DNA of 64,000 nt from Oligoflexales bacterium (GTDB lineage: Bacteria; Bdellovibrionota_B; Oligoflexia; Oligoflexales; RGVZ01), in the NCBI GenBank assembly GCA_947445775.1, contig CANFEB010000004.1:1-64000 (forward strand), written 5' to 3'. Position numbers and translations under genes: made by a program. The notes beneath the pieces were generated by a model that saw only the letters and a program-made list of their open reading frames with translations, ran no database searches and was not told the origin of the DNA. Shown here one piece after another: positions 45,190 through 54,764 of the stretch; the stretch's first letter is position 1; the number at the start of each line of letters is the position of its first letter.

Positions 45190-46935
45190 TCAAGAGGCGC
45201 AGTTTACATCAAGAGAATCCATGGCCTTGGCCAACAGTGGATGCTCGCCAACCACCTGGACCACTTCCATCAAAGCGCGAGCAGCAATGGGCTTCTCGGG
45301 GCATTCCAAAAGCGTCTGGGAAAACCTCGTCAAGGCTGATTCGTCCTCGGGCATCGAAATGGCAGATTTCGCCAACCAGTGAAGGGACTGTTCATAGAGG
45401 CGTAGGCGCCGGTAGACATTGCCAATCCCCATACATGTCAACGAGTCCTGAGGGTCCAATGCGAGTGCCCGCCGGTAAAGATCCAGCGCCTCTTGATGCG
45501 ACAAGACTGCGGCCGCCACATTTCCCAGCCCACGGTAGCAATTTGAGATGAGCCCTCGCGGCTCTTGGGAAGTTTCAGAGTTGGGCACGCTATGCATGCA
45601 AAGTAGGGCTGCGCGGTAGGCCTCGGTGGCTTCCTCATATTTTCCAGCAGTATAAAGCACCGCCCCCTTGCACAAATTGACGCGCGTTGCGAGTGCGCCC
45701 GGAGGTGCACGCAAAAGGAGGTCCTCCACCGATTGCAGCGTGTCCTCAAGCGTGGCGTCCTTGCCCCTTGTTTCAAGCGCAATGACTTGTTCCTCAAGTG
45801 CGCCGGCAGAGTCGGCGGCACCACAACGCTCGCCCGATTTTGTTATTGCCATCCCAACGGCATCGCGAAAATTCTGCTGGTCCAAAGACGAATGACCGCC
45901 AATGGATGCGACGAAATTGTCGCGAATTTCATTTCGTGATTTATTGTCCGAGATCGCCTGCCGAAGCGCTTTCGCCATGGCAAGTCCTGCATATTCCGAA
46001 GCATTGGCGCAGGGAATCGGACTCCACCCACCAGACACCTGGGCTGTGGACAGCAAGGGCAAAGCGCCTGTCAGGCTTGCCATCGCCGCCAGCAAATACG
46101 GCTCGCTGGAACCTGAGACAGAAGAGCCAATTGCAATGTCACTGGCGTTCAAAAGATCTAAGAAAAATTCGGACGTATTTTGATGCAAAAATCTGACATG
46201 GCTGGCCAGCCGCCAATCGGAAATCATGTATTTCAATGGGTCCGTGCCCTCACGATTCCCGGAAAACAAAACTACGATGCGCTCAAATCCAGCGATCCCG
46301 GTTGTGCGCAAGGCATGCAAGGCTTTTACCAATTCTCCGGCGATACCTTTGTGGTCAAGTTCGTCTTGGAACAATATGACAAAGGCATCTTGAGTGATTC
46401 CGACATGATTGCGGAATTTGTCGCCTCGCCGTCCATCAACGCAAAAAATGGTGGGGTCCAATTGCATTGGCAAAATCTCGATCCGGTCACGCTCAAAGCC
46501 TTCAAATAACAAGGCCTCAACGGACCGATCTCCCGTTGCCCAGATGACCTGGCTACGGCTTAAAACATCGTGGCGTATTGCTCGGATATTTGAATAGTCA
46601 TCAAATGGTTGAGGAACAAGATCGAAAGAAATGCAGTGGCAGGGAATGTTATGTTTGAGCGCCGAGCGCAAAGCCTGAAAAGAGGAGAGGTTCTCTGCGC
46701 CCGCAACAATAATCAGATCCACACCGACAAGTTGTTCTTCAAGGCCAGCCATGTATCCGGCACGCTGAGGATCAGCCTCATACAAATTGAGCGCGAAACC
46801 AGCCATGCGCATTGAATCAGGTACACTCCCCTGAAAGGCGTGAAGCCGAACTTCATGCTGACCTGCAAACTGTGAAAACACATGCATCACGGTCAATTGC
46901 CCTGCGTTTCCTGCCACCAATGCTATTTTTCCCAT
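45190..46935 (-). CDS. GT-B glycosyltransferase-like protein with C-terminal TPR region
   Basis: The first 370 residues look like a GT4-type GT-B fold: a Rossmann-like start (MGKIALVAGNAGQ), a linker, and a second Rossmann half with VILFQDELDHKGIAGELVKALH and the donor-site stretch GSSVSGSSEPYLLAAMASL. The last 200 residues are TPR-like (YTAGKYEEATEAYRAALL, DPQDSLTCMGIGNVYRRL). ATG 46935 has GGGAGG at 5 nt. Such GT-TPR fusions often modify surface proteins or flagellin; the target here is unknown. It follows the S41 protease gene by 28 bp. Confidence 0.7.
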   Translation of the reverse strand: MGKIALVAGNAGQLTVMHVFSQFAGQHEVRLHAFQGSVPDSMRMAGFALNLYEADPQRAGYMAGLEEQLVGVDLIIVAGAENLSSFQALRSALKHNIPCHCISFDLVPQPFDDYSNIRAIRHDVLSRSQVIWATGDRSVEALLFEGFERDRIEILPMQLDPTIFCVDGRRGDKFRNHVGITQDAFVILFQDELDHKGIAGELVKALHALRTTGIAGFERIVVLFSGNREGTDPLKYMISDWRLASHVRFLHQNTSEFFLDLLNASDIAIGSSVSGSSEPYLLAAMASLTGALPLLSTAQVSGGWSPIPCANASEYAGLAMAKALRQAISDNKSRNEIRDNFVASIGGHSSLDQQNFRDAVGMAITKSGERCGAADSAGALEEQVIALETRGKDATLEDTLQSVEDLLLRAPPGALATRVNLCKGAVLYTAGKYEEATEAYRAALLCMHSVPNSETSQEPRGLISNCYRGLGNVAAAVLSHQEALDLYRRALALDPQDSLTCMGIGNVYRRLRLYEQSLHWLAKSAISMPEDESALTRFSQTLLECPEKPIAARALMEVVQVVGEHPLLAKAMDSLDVNCAS

Positions 46936-46963
46936 GTCCGCCTCCCTGGCCGCTGTCACTGCT

Positions 46964-49606
46964 TTATTTTTGTAAATCTGAGATCGCCCCACCAATCCGA
47001 CCGGCGATCACTGAAACCGGCAAAGTAATCTGACGAGATACCGGATTTTCCATCTCCTTTGATTCCACTGATATTCCTATATCGACTTCCTCTGATGCTT
47101 GATTGCCGTGAAAAACCACAGGAACATCCACCGTGGCCGTGGCACCAGCCATTAGATCTTGTTTGATGACTTCGCCTTCACCAATTGAAACCCGCGCCCC
47201 ACTCAGGTTGACCAAATGAACCGAGAGACCGGCAAGTCCAGTTTGCCCATCGTTGGTGACAACCAAACGCAGGCTGGCCTGCTCTCCGGGGTCCAGCACG
47301 CCATTGGCGACGCCACCCTTTTCGGCTGTGATGGTGCTTGCCAAACTGACGGAGGTAACCCCGCGCTTTTTGACATCCACATAAAAATGCCTCGTCAGCG
47401 GATGAATGGGCCAGGCGTCAACAGCCAGCCCGACGTCAACTTCCCAGGCTTCATCTGGCTGCAGAAATGGACTCACAGCATTGATTGCACCTGACCGGGA
47501 CTCGCCTGGTCTAATGGATCCCACGAGAACTTCGTGGGTATCGCCAGTCATTCCTGAGCTACCAGAACTGCGAAGGTATACTGAAATTCTATGCAACGGG
47601 AGCGACCCCTTATTGGTTGCCGTCCACAGAAATCGCGCTTGTTCGCCGGATACCGCCGCATCTCCGCCCATAGTTTGAACGGCAAAATCGACTGAGCCAG
47701 ATGAGCTCGTGGTGTCAGTTGCCAGCGCCAGAAACTGGCCTTTCTCATTGGCCAAATTCCAGACAATGCCAAAGCGAGACTTCACCCATGCGTTGGCCTC
47801 ACCGGCTAGTTCATCGATCTTGCCTCGGAAGGCCTCGTTACCGATTAGACTGCGGGCCTTTTCGGGATTCCAGGCGTGATCCAACTGTTGATCTGAATTA
47901 GCTTTATGAGCAGCAGCGATGATGGCCTTAGCTGCATCCATATCGTCGTCATCCCCCTCGTCACCAGACTGTGTGGGTGGAACAGTCAAGACGTAGGCCT
48001 TCGAGCAACAGGCTTCGGCCATGCGTTGGTCAAGAGACACGAGGTGTTGGCGGGCCTGAGATTTTCCATCCAAACTGTGCAACAGGAAACCTTCGTTTCG
48101 GTAGCGCGATGGTCCCAACAGATTCATGTTTTCCGTTTTCGAAATCATTGGCTGCAGCCAAATATCCGGCAGGATTCCGACATTCTGGATGGACCGATTG
48201 GCCGGAGTAAAATAGCGAGCTATGGTCAGCTTGAGTGCTGCCTCAAATGGCAACTCAAAGACGGTCTGGACGGATCCCTTGCCAAAACTTGGCTGACCCA
48301 CAACAATTGCCCTGCCGTGATCCTGCAAAGCGCCAGCAACAATTTCACTGGCCGATGCCGATTCATCATTGATCAGCACCACCATCGGGAACTCAACCTC
48401 GTCGTACCCCTTGCCGGCGACTTCGACCTCTTCCCGACGCCCCCTGGTTGAAACAATGATGCCCTCCTCCAAAAACAAGTCGGTGACCTGAACCGCCTGG
48501 TCAAGCAGCCCTCCTGGATTGGAGCGCAGGTCCATGATCATTCCGTCGATCGCGCCATGATTTTTTTTAAAGGACTTCATGGCCGAAAGAATTTCTCGGG
48601 AGGTCCGCGCTGAAAACGTTTCTATGACGACATGCAAGATCTTCAATGGTCCAGCGGAAACCGGACGCACCGTCACGGAATCCACCTGGATGACTTCCCG
48701 TTTGAGAACAATATCCATGGGCGCCTGAGCACCTTCACGCAAAATGCGCATGGTGACATGGGTTCCAGGACTGCCACGCATGAATTCCATGAGGTCTTCC
48801 AGGGCCATCCCAAAAGTCGGTTGGTTGTTGATCCGCACAATGCGGTCGCCCGCGAGGATGCCGGAGCGAATCGCGGGACTATTGGGCAGTGGTTTAATGA
48901 CCGTCAAGACGCGGCCCCTGATTCCAACAATGACCCCAAGTCCACCAAAACTTCCTTCCGTGCCTTGGCGCAGTTCATTGTACGCGGCCGGAGAAAGCAC
49001 TGAGGAATGCGGATCAAGTTCCGCAACCAGAAGGTTTAATATTTCGCGACACCTCTGTATGGATGATCCCTCCGTTTCGTCAGAAAGAATCACGCTAGCA
49101 TTCGTCACAAGCTCAACCAGCCCCGAAGAAGTCAGAGAAAACGATGCGTTTTTTTGGCTGCTGGCCATTGAAATCGAATTTTCGGTCATGACTAATTCAA
49201 TGGCAGAGGATTTTTTTCGGATCACCTTGGCGATGATCTCACCCAATTGGCGCTCGGTGACGCGCTCCGCATCCACATAAAAGTTGCGCACCGTGGCCAT
49301 GACAGCCTGAGCCAACTGCCGCGCCCCCTCTTCGTCCGCGTCCGTTCCACGCCACGCCAGTTTGCGTGCCTGGCGATCGCGGAACCGGTTTTGAACTGGA
49401 AGATTGTCTTTACCATCCAAAGGACTGCGCGCCGGAGCCAGCCAAGGTGGCATGAAATCACGCGCCCGCAGCCCGGCAACACCGGGAAAATATAGATAGG
49501 CTGAAATGCCAACAGCGAGCCCCACCATTGCGGCAACACCAGTGGCGGCAATGAACCGGCGATGGGCCTTGGCACGTTGATAGATTGATTTAAAAAAGGG
49601 CTTCAT
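46964..49606 (-). CDS. S41 C-terminal processing peptidase with Ig-like C-terminal domains
   Basis: An 880-aa protease anchored by one N-terminal membrane helix (residues 18-41). A PDZ domain (about 215-300) is followed by the S41 domain with NDESASASEIVAGALQD (catalytic Ser among 416-420) and the Lys in QPSFGKGSVQT (Lys443). Beyond residue 620 two beta-sandwich regions resemble CARDB/NEW3-type modules (ATNKGSLPLHRISVYLRSSG and LDPGEQASLRLVVTNDGQ). Family enzymes trim periplasmic or secreted proteins. ATG 49606 follows AGAGG; the frame opens at 49732. Confidence 0.88.
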   Translation of the reverse strand: MKPFFKSIYQRAKAHRRFIAATGVAAMVGLAVGISAYLYFPGVAGLRARDFMPPWLAPARSPLDGKDNLPVQNRFRDRQARKLAWRGTDADEEGARQLAQAVMATVRNFYVDAERVTERQLGEIIAKVIRKKSSAIELVMTENSISMASSQKNASFSLTSSGLVELVTNASVILSDETEGSSIQRCREILNLLVAELDPHSSVLSPAAYNELRQGTEGSFGGLGVIVGIRGRVLTVIKPLPNSPAIRSGILAGDRIVRINNQPTFGMALEDLMEFMRGSPGTHVTMRILREGAQAPMDIVLKREVIQVDSVTVRPVSAGPLKILHVVIETFSARTSREILSAMKSFKKNHGAIDGMIMDLRSNPGGLLDQAVQVTDLFLEEGIIVSTRGRREEVEVAGKGYDEVEFPMVVLINDESASASEIVAGALQDHGRAIVVGQPSFGKGSVQTVFELPFEAALKLTIARYFTPANRSIQNVGILPDIWLQPMISKTENMNLLGPSRYRNEGFLLHSLDGKSQARQHLVSLDQRMAEACCSKAYVLTVPPTQSGDEGDDDDMDAAKAIIAAAHKANSDQQLDHAWNPEKARSLIGNEAFRGKIDELAGEANAWVKSRFGIVWNLANEKGQFLALATDTTSSSGSVDFAVQTMGGDAAVSGEQARFLWTATNKGSLPLHRISVYLRSSGSSGMTGDTHEVLVGSIRPGESRSGAINAVSPFLQPDEAWEVDVGLAVDAWPIHPLTRHFYVDVKKRGVTSVSLASTITAEKGGVANGVLDPGEQASLRLVVTNDGQTGLAGLSVHLVNLSGARVSIGEGEVIKQDLMAGATATVDVPVVFHGNQASEEVDIGISVESKEMENPVSRQITLPVSVIAGRIGGAISDLQK

Positions 49607-49608
49607 CC

Positions 49609-49641
49609 GACCTCTTTCCAGACCTCTTTCCAGACCTCTTG
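49609..49641. repeat. 12-bp tandem repeat duplicating the ribosome site of the S41 protease
   Basis: On the minus strand the unit AGAGGTCTGGAA is repeated, giving three AGAGG copies upstream of ATG 49606. Only the last is correctly spaced as a ribosome-binding site. Copy changes could shift translation efficiency. Confidence 0.8.
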
Positions 49642-49853
49642 ATTCTTCGGAAAGTATCGTCAGGAATTTCAATCCTTTGAGGCGAGGGGATTCATTGCCC
49701 TCCAGCCGGTCGAAAAACGCCTTTTTGCCCAATTTTTAAGCTGATGATTTTATTAGAATTTTATAAAAAAAGGTCGAGACTATTAAAATAACTCTAATGG
49801 TTATTTAAAAAGCCCCGATCATATTAAAAGACTGTTATAGGAAGTGATTTATT

Positions 49854-51374
49854 TTGTTCAGCATTTCAAAAATTTCGGCGTTGGCTCTGGCTGGCATTTG
49901 GTCCGGTATTTGTACCGCTCAACCTGCCCTCAAACCAGTGTCAGCGGGATCCAAGGCGGCGTCTCTACCAGAGTCTATGGAAGAGAGGATATGGACAGCC
50001 GATGATGAATCGTTGCGGTCTCTGGAAAAGGAGGCGACGCGGCTCATTCAAACCACACCTGAATCTGCCTACAACCATTTCCTTCTTTCACACACTTATT
50101 TGCGAATTTTTGCGGTCGATCAGCAAGACGTTGAATCACTGCGAGCAGCGAGCGAACTAGCCACACAATCACTGGAACTGGCTCCGGACCAAGAATATGG
50201 CTACGTTGCCATGGCTGAGGTCCTTGAGGTCCTGGGGCAAACTGCGAAAGCGCTCGCAGTGCTCAACGAAGGTATGGAGAGAGCAAGTGGATGGCGCCTG
50301 CAATTCAGCAAGGCCCGTTTATCGGCCGACCAGAGCAAAGCAGATGACACCATTGCCGGATTGACCAGCGCCATTGAAAAACCAGGGAGCCTGCGCCGGA
50401 TTATTGCTCCTTATCTCGTCATCGTTGCTCAGGCGAAATCATCCTCGGCAAATACCACCTTGCGCCAGTTGGAGCGCTGGTCAGTTCAATTTCCTGGCGC
50501 GGGCTTTGAAGAGTCCATCGCGACGTTACAGGCAGAGCGCGGAAATTTTACGGAGGCCCACCAAATTTACCAGGGACTGCACAAGGGCGATGCTGCATAC
50601 CAAAAGTTGATGTTTAGCGATGCAGTGATTTGTTACCGGAGACTGGGCAAAACCAAACTGGCCATCAGCGAACTTTTGGCACTCAAAAAGAATCTTCCCG
50701 CAGATTCCTCAAACCAATCGGCCTCCAACAAAAAATTTCCTTCCATGGTCAATGCCCACTTGGGAGCCGCCTACTTGCGAATGAAAAATTTTGCTGCTGC
50801 CCATGATGCGTTTAAATCTGCCGTCGAGGCCTCCGTGGACCGGGCAACCATGATTGAATTTGTTTTCAACGAGTACAAGACCCAGAAAGCCGATCGCCAA
50901 CTGGTCACGCTGCTCGACAAAATCATCGAAACAAGCCCAGGCCAGGGAATCATTCATGCGCATTTGGCAGAGGCCTTGTCAGACAAGCTAGGCAGACACA
51001 GGGCAGCCGCCGAGTCCTATCGCCGCGCCATTGTCCTTGAGCCAACACGCAGCGAATACTACAACGGACTGGGTTTAACACTGTATCGTCAGGCCGACAT
51101 GATGGCTGCATTGACGGAGTTCACGAAGGCAACGGAAATTGATCCGGGTGATGCTTCCGCGCGGTATAACGAGGCATGTGCGCTGGCTCTATTGGGACGC
51201 CAGGATGAAGCTCTTTATTCGTTGCGCGAGGCAATACAGCTGGAGCCGCGATTGTCAGAACAGGCCCGAAGCGACAAGGACTTCGCATCCATCAAAAGAA
51301 TGACTGGATTCCAGGAAATTATCGCTGCCGAATTTAGCGAAGAGACTGCCGGTGCCACTGCGAGTTCAGATTAG
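49854..51374 (+). CDS. Exported TPR-repeat protein
   Basis: A 506-aa protein with a signal peptide (to about GICTA-QP) and TPR units, clearest between residues 290 and 450 (NAHLGAAYLRMKNFAAAHDA and YNGLGLTLYRQADMMAALTE). Periplasmic localisation is inferred. The start is TTG 49854 with AGGAAG about 10 nt upstream. It diverges from the S41 protease across an AT-rich 247-bp spacer with several possible -10 boxes, none convincing. Its role is unknown. Confidence 0.75.
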   Translation: MFSISKISALALAGIWSGICTAQPALKPVSAGSKAASLPESMEERIWTADDESLRSLEKEATRLIQTTPESAYNHFLLSHTYLRIFAVDQQDVESLRAASELATQSLELAPDQEYGYVAMAEVLEVLGQTAKALAVLNEGMERASGWRLQFSKARLSADQSKADDTIAGLTSAIEKPGSLRRIIAPYLVIVAQAKSSSANTTLRQLERWSVQFPGAGFEESIATLQAERGNFTEAHQIYQGLHKGDAAYQKLMFSDAVICYRRLGKTKLAISELLALKKNLPADSSNQSASNKKFPSMVNAHLGAAYLRMKNFAAAHDAFKSAVEASVDRATMIEFVFNEYKTQKADRQLVTLLDKIIETSPGQGIIHAHLAEALSDKLGRHRAAAESYRRAIVLEPTRSEYYNGLGLTLYRQADMMAALTEFTKATEIDPGDASARYNEACALALLGRQDEALYSLREAIQLEPRLSEQARSDKDFASIKRMTGFQEIIAAEFSEETAGATASSD

Positions 51375-51410
51375 GAGTGCGAGCAGGCCTGCGGCTCGGG
51401 ATCACGAGTC

Positions 51411-52622
51411 TTAGGAAAGCAAGCCCGTGGCACGCCGGTACAAAAGGATTTCCTGCGCCTTCGTGGCAAAGGATTCTAACCCTTCATTCCAGAAGGGATC
51501 TTGAACCGAAAAATCGTCAGCCAGAAATTTCTTATCTGCGTTTTGCGACCCGATGATTAACTTCATCGGTAAAGTCACCAAATCATATTCGTACGGTGCA
51601 TCCTTCCACGCGAAATCGCCGTCAGAAAGCTCGATGCAGGCCCTCACCAAGGCCACGGCGAAATCGAAGCTCCGGATTTTTTTGGGGTCTACAACATGGA
51701 CTTGAATGCCAGCACAAACCCTCTTCATCCACTTGCCAGAGGTCGGCTCAAAGCTGGCATGACGCAGAAACAAACCGGGAGGATGGTTGCCAGCTGGCAA
51801 TCCCAACAGGCTGCACACCCGTGCCACAAGGTCGCCAGAACGCTTGATATAAGGCGCCCCAATGAACTGAAAGGGTAAACCAGTGCCCCGCCCCTCTGAA
51901 ATATTGGTCCCCTCAAGGATGACCAATCCCGGGTAAACATGAACGGAATCCATCGTCGGCAAATTGGGCGAGGTTAATACCCAAGGCCGCTGCAAGGTCT
52001 CCCAGCAAGACTCTGGGGACCAACCCTCGAGGGCGACGACCTCAAGTTGGGCGCCTATCGTCTGGTTAAAAAACCTTGCCGCCTCGCCCGCCGTAAGACC
52101 GTGCCGCATCGGTATGGGAAATTCGCCGACAAATGACGTCGCGTCCATATCAAGGACACGCCCCTCCAAGACCGTGCCGCCGACTGGATTTGGACGATCC
52201 AAAACGACCACACGTTTGCCATCGCGGACCGCGGCGCGCAGGCAAGCAGCGATGGTGGATTTCCAGGTGTAAATACGGCAGCCCACAATCTGAAGATCAA
52301 TGATGAGCGTATCGACTTTCCCAAGCATCTCTGGCGTTGGCTGGCGCGTCTCGGAGTAAAGGCTGTAAATTGGAACCTTAAATTCTGCAGTACTGACATG
52401 GCCAGTCTCAATCATGTTGTCTTGGGCGGTGCCGTAAAACCCGTGTTGCGGCCCAAAAAGAGCGTGCAACCTGGAACCAAGAAGCCTCTGTGCAACATTC
52501 CAGGCCGGCTCAAAATTACGGGTAACAGAAGCCTGATTGCACAGCAAAGCGCAGCGTCCCCATGAATCAGAGATCCGAGGATTGGCGATCCAGACTTCTA
52601 GGCCGCACTGAAAATTCGGCAT
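51411..52622 (-). CDS. namZ: DUF1343/NamZ-family exo-beta-N-acetylmuramidase
   Basis: Family members cleave terminal MurNAc from peptidoglycan fragments. Landmarks are GPQHGFYG, DLQIVGCRIYTW, LDRPNPVGG, SPNLPTMDS and EGTNISEGRGTGLPFQFIGAP. Length 403 aa is typical. Unlike many characterised relatives it has no signal peptide, so it may act in the cytoplasm on recycled or imported muropeptides. ATG 52622 has no strong ribosome site. The gene is convergent with the TPR gene, with 36 bp between. Confidence 0.85.
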   Translation of the reverse strand: MPNFQCGLEVWIANPRISDSWGRCALLCNQASVTRNFEPAWNVAQRLLGSRLHALFGPQHGFYGTAQDNMIETGHVSTAEFKVPIYSLYSETRQPTPEMLGKVDTLIIDLQIVGCRIYTWKSTIAACLRAAVRDGKRVVVLDRPNPVGGTVLEGRVLDMDATSFVGEFPIPMRHGLTAGEAARFFNQTIGAQLEVVALEGWSPESCWETLQRPWVLTSPNLPTMDSVHVYPGLVILEGTNISEGRGTGLPFQFIGAPYIKRSGDLVARVCSLLGLPAGNHPPGLFLRHASFEPTSGKWMKRVCAGIQVHVVDPKKIRSFDFAVALVRACIELSDGDFAWKDAPYEYDLVTLPMKLIIGSQNADKKFLADDFSVQDPFWNEGLESFATKAQEILLYRRATGLLS

Positions 52623-52645
52623 TATTGTTGCCTATGCTGATGGGA

Positions 52646-52885
52646 TCAAGATGGGCGAGTCTGAATGCGCTCGATCAAGGACGTCAGACAATCCTCAATT
52701 GAACGACCACTGACCGATTCGATAAAGCTGTTGCGATCGGTGGAGTGTTCGCCATGCCCTGAAAACGTGCCATCTGAAAACTCATCAACCTCAAGATGCC
52801 AAGAATGTCCCTTGCTCATGAAGGTGAAATTATGAGCCTTGAAAAGTTTTGAGCCCACCGGCAATTTGATGTTTTTCCATTCCAC
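52646..52885 (-). CDS. Small hypothetical protein
   Basis: A 79-aa protein starting at GTG 52885 with GGAG at 8 nt. It has no signal or membrane segment. The sequence suggests a small alpha/beta domain (HNFTFMSKGHSWHLEVDEF and a C-terminal helix). It lies 23 bp before namZ in the same direction, so they may be co-transcribed. No family recognised. Confidence 0.55.
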   Translation of the reverse strand: MEWKNIKLPVGSKLFKAHNFTFMSKGHSWHLEVDEFSDGTFSGHGEHSTDRNSFIESVSGRSIEDCLTSLIERIQTRPS

Positions 52886-52954
52886 AACAAAATCTCCAAA
52901 CCTGAAATGTCATGTCGATCAGATATGAATCCATCTTAACACGGCAGGCGAAGT

Positions 52955-53374
52955 CTAGGCAGCCCCCTCGGAAGTTCCGGGGTCGGGCTGATTGCGGCGC
53001 TGCTGTTCGGAAAAAATGCGGTCCAGAAATGCACGAAGGACGTTTTCTGCCTTGGCGTCGATTTGGACAATCTTAATTCCGATCCCGGAACCTGTGTCCT
53101 TAGCGCCTGGATCACCTGCATTCACCACCCTGGCAACCTTGCCGTTAAAAAAAATCGTCGTCCCCTCAGGAAACTGAATCCGCACTTCAAGGATGCTGGC
53201 ATGATTGAACGGAAAGCGCGACGGGCGGTCAAATTCCAGAAAAAAACCAGTCTGGGATAAGTTTTTGGTCGATGTCTCATAGGCAACGCTATCCCCCATG
53301 GAATTGATGACGACTGGCATCGGATCGATTAGGCGCATTCTGGCGGTTCTGCGATTTTCTTTTGGTGCTGACAT
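52955..53374 (-). CDS. PilZ-domain protein (cyclic di-GMP receptor candidate)
   Basis: A single-domain PilZ protein of 139 aa. The RxxxR-type motif (RRTAR, residues 8-12) and the NLSQTGFFLE motif, equivalent to D/NxSxxG, are both present, so cyclic di-GMP binding is likely. Such proteins act as adaptors for motility or adhesion. ATG 53374 has GGGGAG at 6 nt. No motility gene adjoins, but flagellar and pilin genes lie elsewhere in the window. Confidence 0.88.
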   Translation of the reverse strand: MSAPKENRRTARMRLIDPMPVVINSMGDSVAYETSTKNLSQTGFFLEFDRPSRFPFNHASILEVRIQFPEGTTIFFNGKVARVVNAGDPGAKDTGSGIGIKIVQIDAKAENVLRAFLDRIFSEQQRRNQPDPGTSEGAA

Positions 53375-53433
53375 GAAAACTCCCCGTCACGTTCGCCTTT
53401 TTATTCGGCATCCGTAGCGAGGAGTTTAGTTGC

Positions 53434-53466
53434 AAAAAAACCAAATCCCTTAAATATCAGGGAATT
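53434..53466 (-). terminator. Probable intrinsic terminator of the DsbA-like gene
   Basis: On the minus strand, a short stem TCCCT/AGGGA with an 8-base loop is followed by TTGG and seven T residues, a few bases after the stop at 53471. The stem is short, so efficiency may be partial. Confidence 0.5.
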
Positions 53467-53470
53467 AGGT

Positions 53471-54562
53471 CTATTTTTTAGCTTTCAATTCTTCTTCGAT
53501 CACACGGCGGAAGTCCGCATAGGGAACCGCACCGGGGAGTTTCCTGCCATTTACAAAGAAAGCAGGAGTCCCATTCACACCCAAACTCATGGCCGACTTC
53601 ACATTGCTGTCGATTTGCGCCTCAATTTCCTTGGGCTCCTTGACACATGCTTTCCAAGCCTTCAAATCCACGCCCGATTGCTTGGCATGTTGCTCAAGAT
53701 CTGAATCAGACAACTTCTGCTGGTTGTCGAAAATGGTCTTGTACATCTGCCAGTACTTGTTTTGTTGTCCAGCGCAAGTGGCTGCAACAGCGGCCGGTTT
53801 TGCACGATCATGAAAGCTCAACGGGAAATCACGGACGACCCAACGAACCTTACCCTTGTATTCGGTCATGACCTGCTCGGCGGCTTCCAGAGTCCGCTTG
53901 CAATACGGGCACTGGAATTCCGAATATTCTACGATGGTGACCGGACAATCGTTGCCCGTACAACCAGCGGGAGCGGTGGGGTCGGTGCCATCTTTGATCG
54001 CCGCGTAACGGACCTTGTCCGTGCTGTTCACGGAAATATTGAACACAGGCTCCTTAGGTGCCGTAGCAAGAATGACAAGGTCTTTGGACTTGCGGGCAGC
54101 ATCAAGAAGTTTTTCGGTTGCCTCCTCTTCCTTGCGACCCTTCAAGTAATCCTTGATTTGCTTTTCCTGATCGGCCTTTGGCATTTTTGAAAGTTGCGGA
54201 TGATCTTTAAACTGCGCCAAAGTTGATTTGACGTCATCTGCACTGACTTTTGCGGACTTTTCCAAATATTCCGACTTGGCCGCTGCCACGGACTTGCCGG
54301 AGTCCTTGGCCAGCTTTTGCCAGTAGTACTCAAGGTATTTCTCCCGAGCTGCTTGTTCAATCAGTCCGTAACGGCGCTTGTCGAGTTCGAAGAACTCGCC
54401 TTCGTTCGCCTTCCTGATCTCTTTCATCGTCACAACTTTGCCTGCGACCTTGAAAGCGCCATCTGAATCAGACGCCATGGCGTGTGCGCCGCTGCCAGCA
54501 AAGAAAATTCCCACCGAAACGGCGGAAACAAAAATGGAATTTACGATTCGCTTTATCGTCAT
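53471..54562 (-). CDS. Periplasmic DsbA-family thiol oxidoreductase with N-terminal helical domain
   Basis: A signal peptide ends near GAHA-MA. About 150 charged, helical residues come next, followed by a thioredoxin-fold DsbA domain with CPYC active site (SEFQCPYCKRTLE), RDFPLSFHDRAKPAA and the cis-proline loop GVNGTPAFFVNG. It may oxidise or isomerise disulfides in exported proteins; the cysteine-rich pilin-like proteins are possible clients. The N-terminal domain recalls peptidyl-prolyl isomerase chaperone helices. ATG 54562 or GTG 54565 is the start, after AGGAG. Confidence 0.85.
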   Translation of the reverse strand: MTIKRIVNSIFVSAVSVGIFFAGSGAHAMASDSDGAFKVAGKVVTMKEIRKANEGEFFELDKRRYGLIEQAAREKYLEYYWQKLAKDSGKSVAAAKSEYLEKSAKVSADDVKSTLAQFKDHPQLSKMPKADQEKQIKDYLKGRKEEEATEKLLDAARKSKDLVILATAPKEPVFNISVNSTDKVRYAAIKDGTDPTAPAGCTGNDCPVTIVEYSEFQCPYCKRTLEAAEQVMTEYKGKVRWVVRDFPLSFHDRAKPAAVAATCAGQQNKYWQMYKTIFDNQQKLSDSDLEQHAKQSGVDLKAWKACVKEPKEIEAQIDSNVKSAMSLGVNGTPAFFVNGRKLPGAVPYADFRRVIEEELKAKK

Positions 54563-54764
54563 CACCAGTGAGTGCTCCTGTAGAAATGGAATCAAATTAG
54601 AGAGACAAGATAGCATCTTATCAGGAGTTCTTGGCGAATCTACTCAAAAAAACCAATGGCTTCGATAATTGGGATTTTTACCAAACCGTTAATCCGACAG
54701 CTAAAAGCCCAGTTTTTTCGTGATTTGCCAATTATTTTTTTCTAAATAACAAAAACCAAACCCC

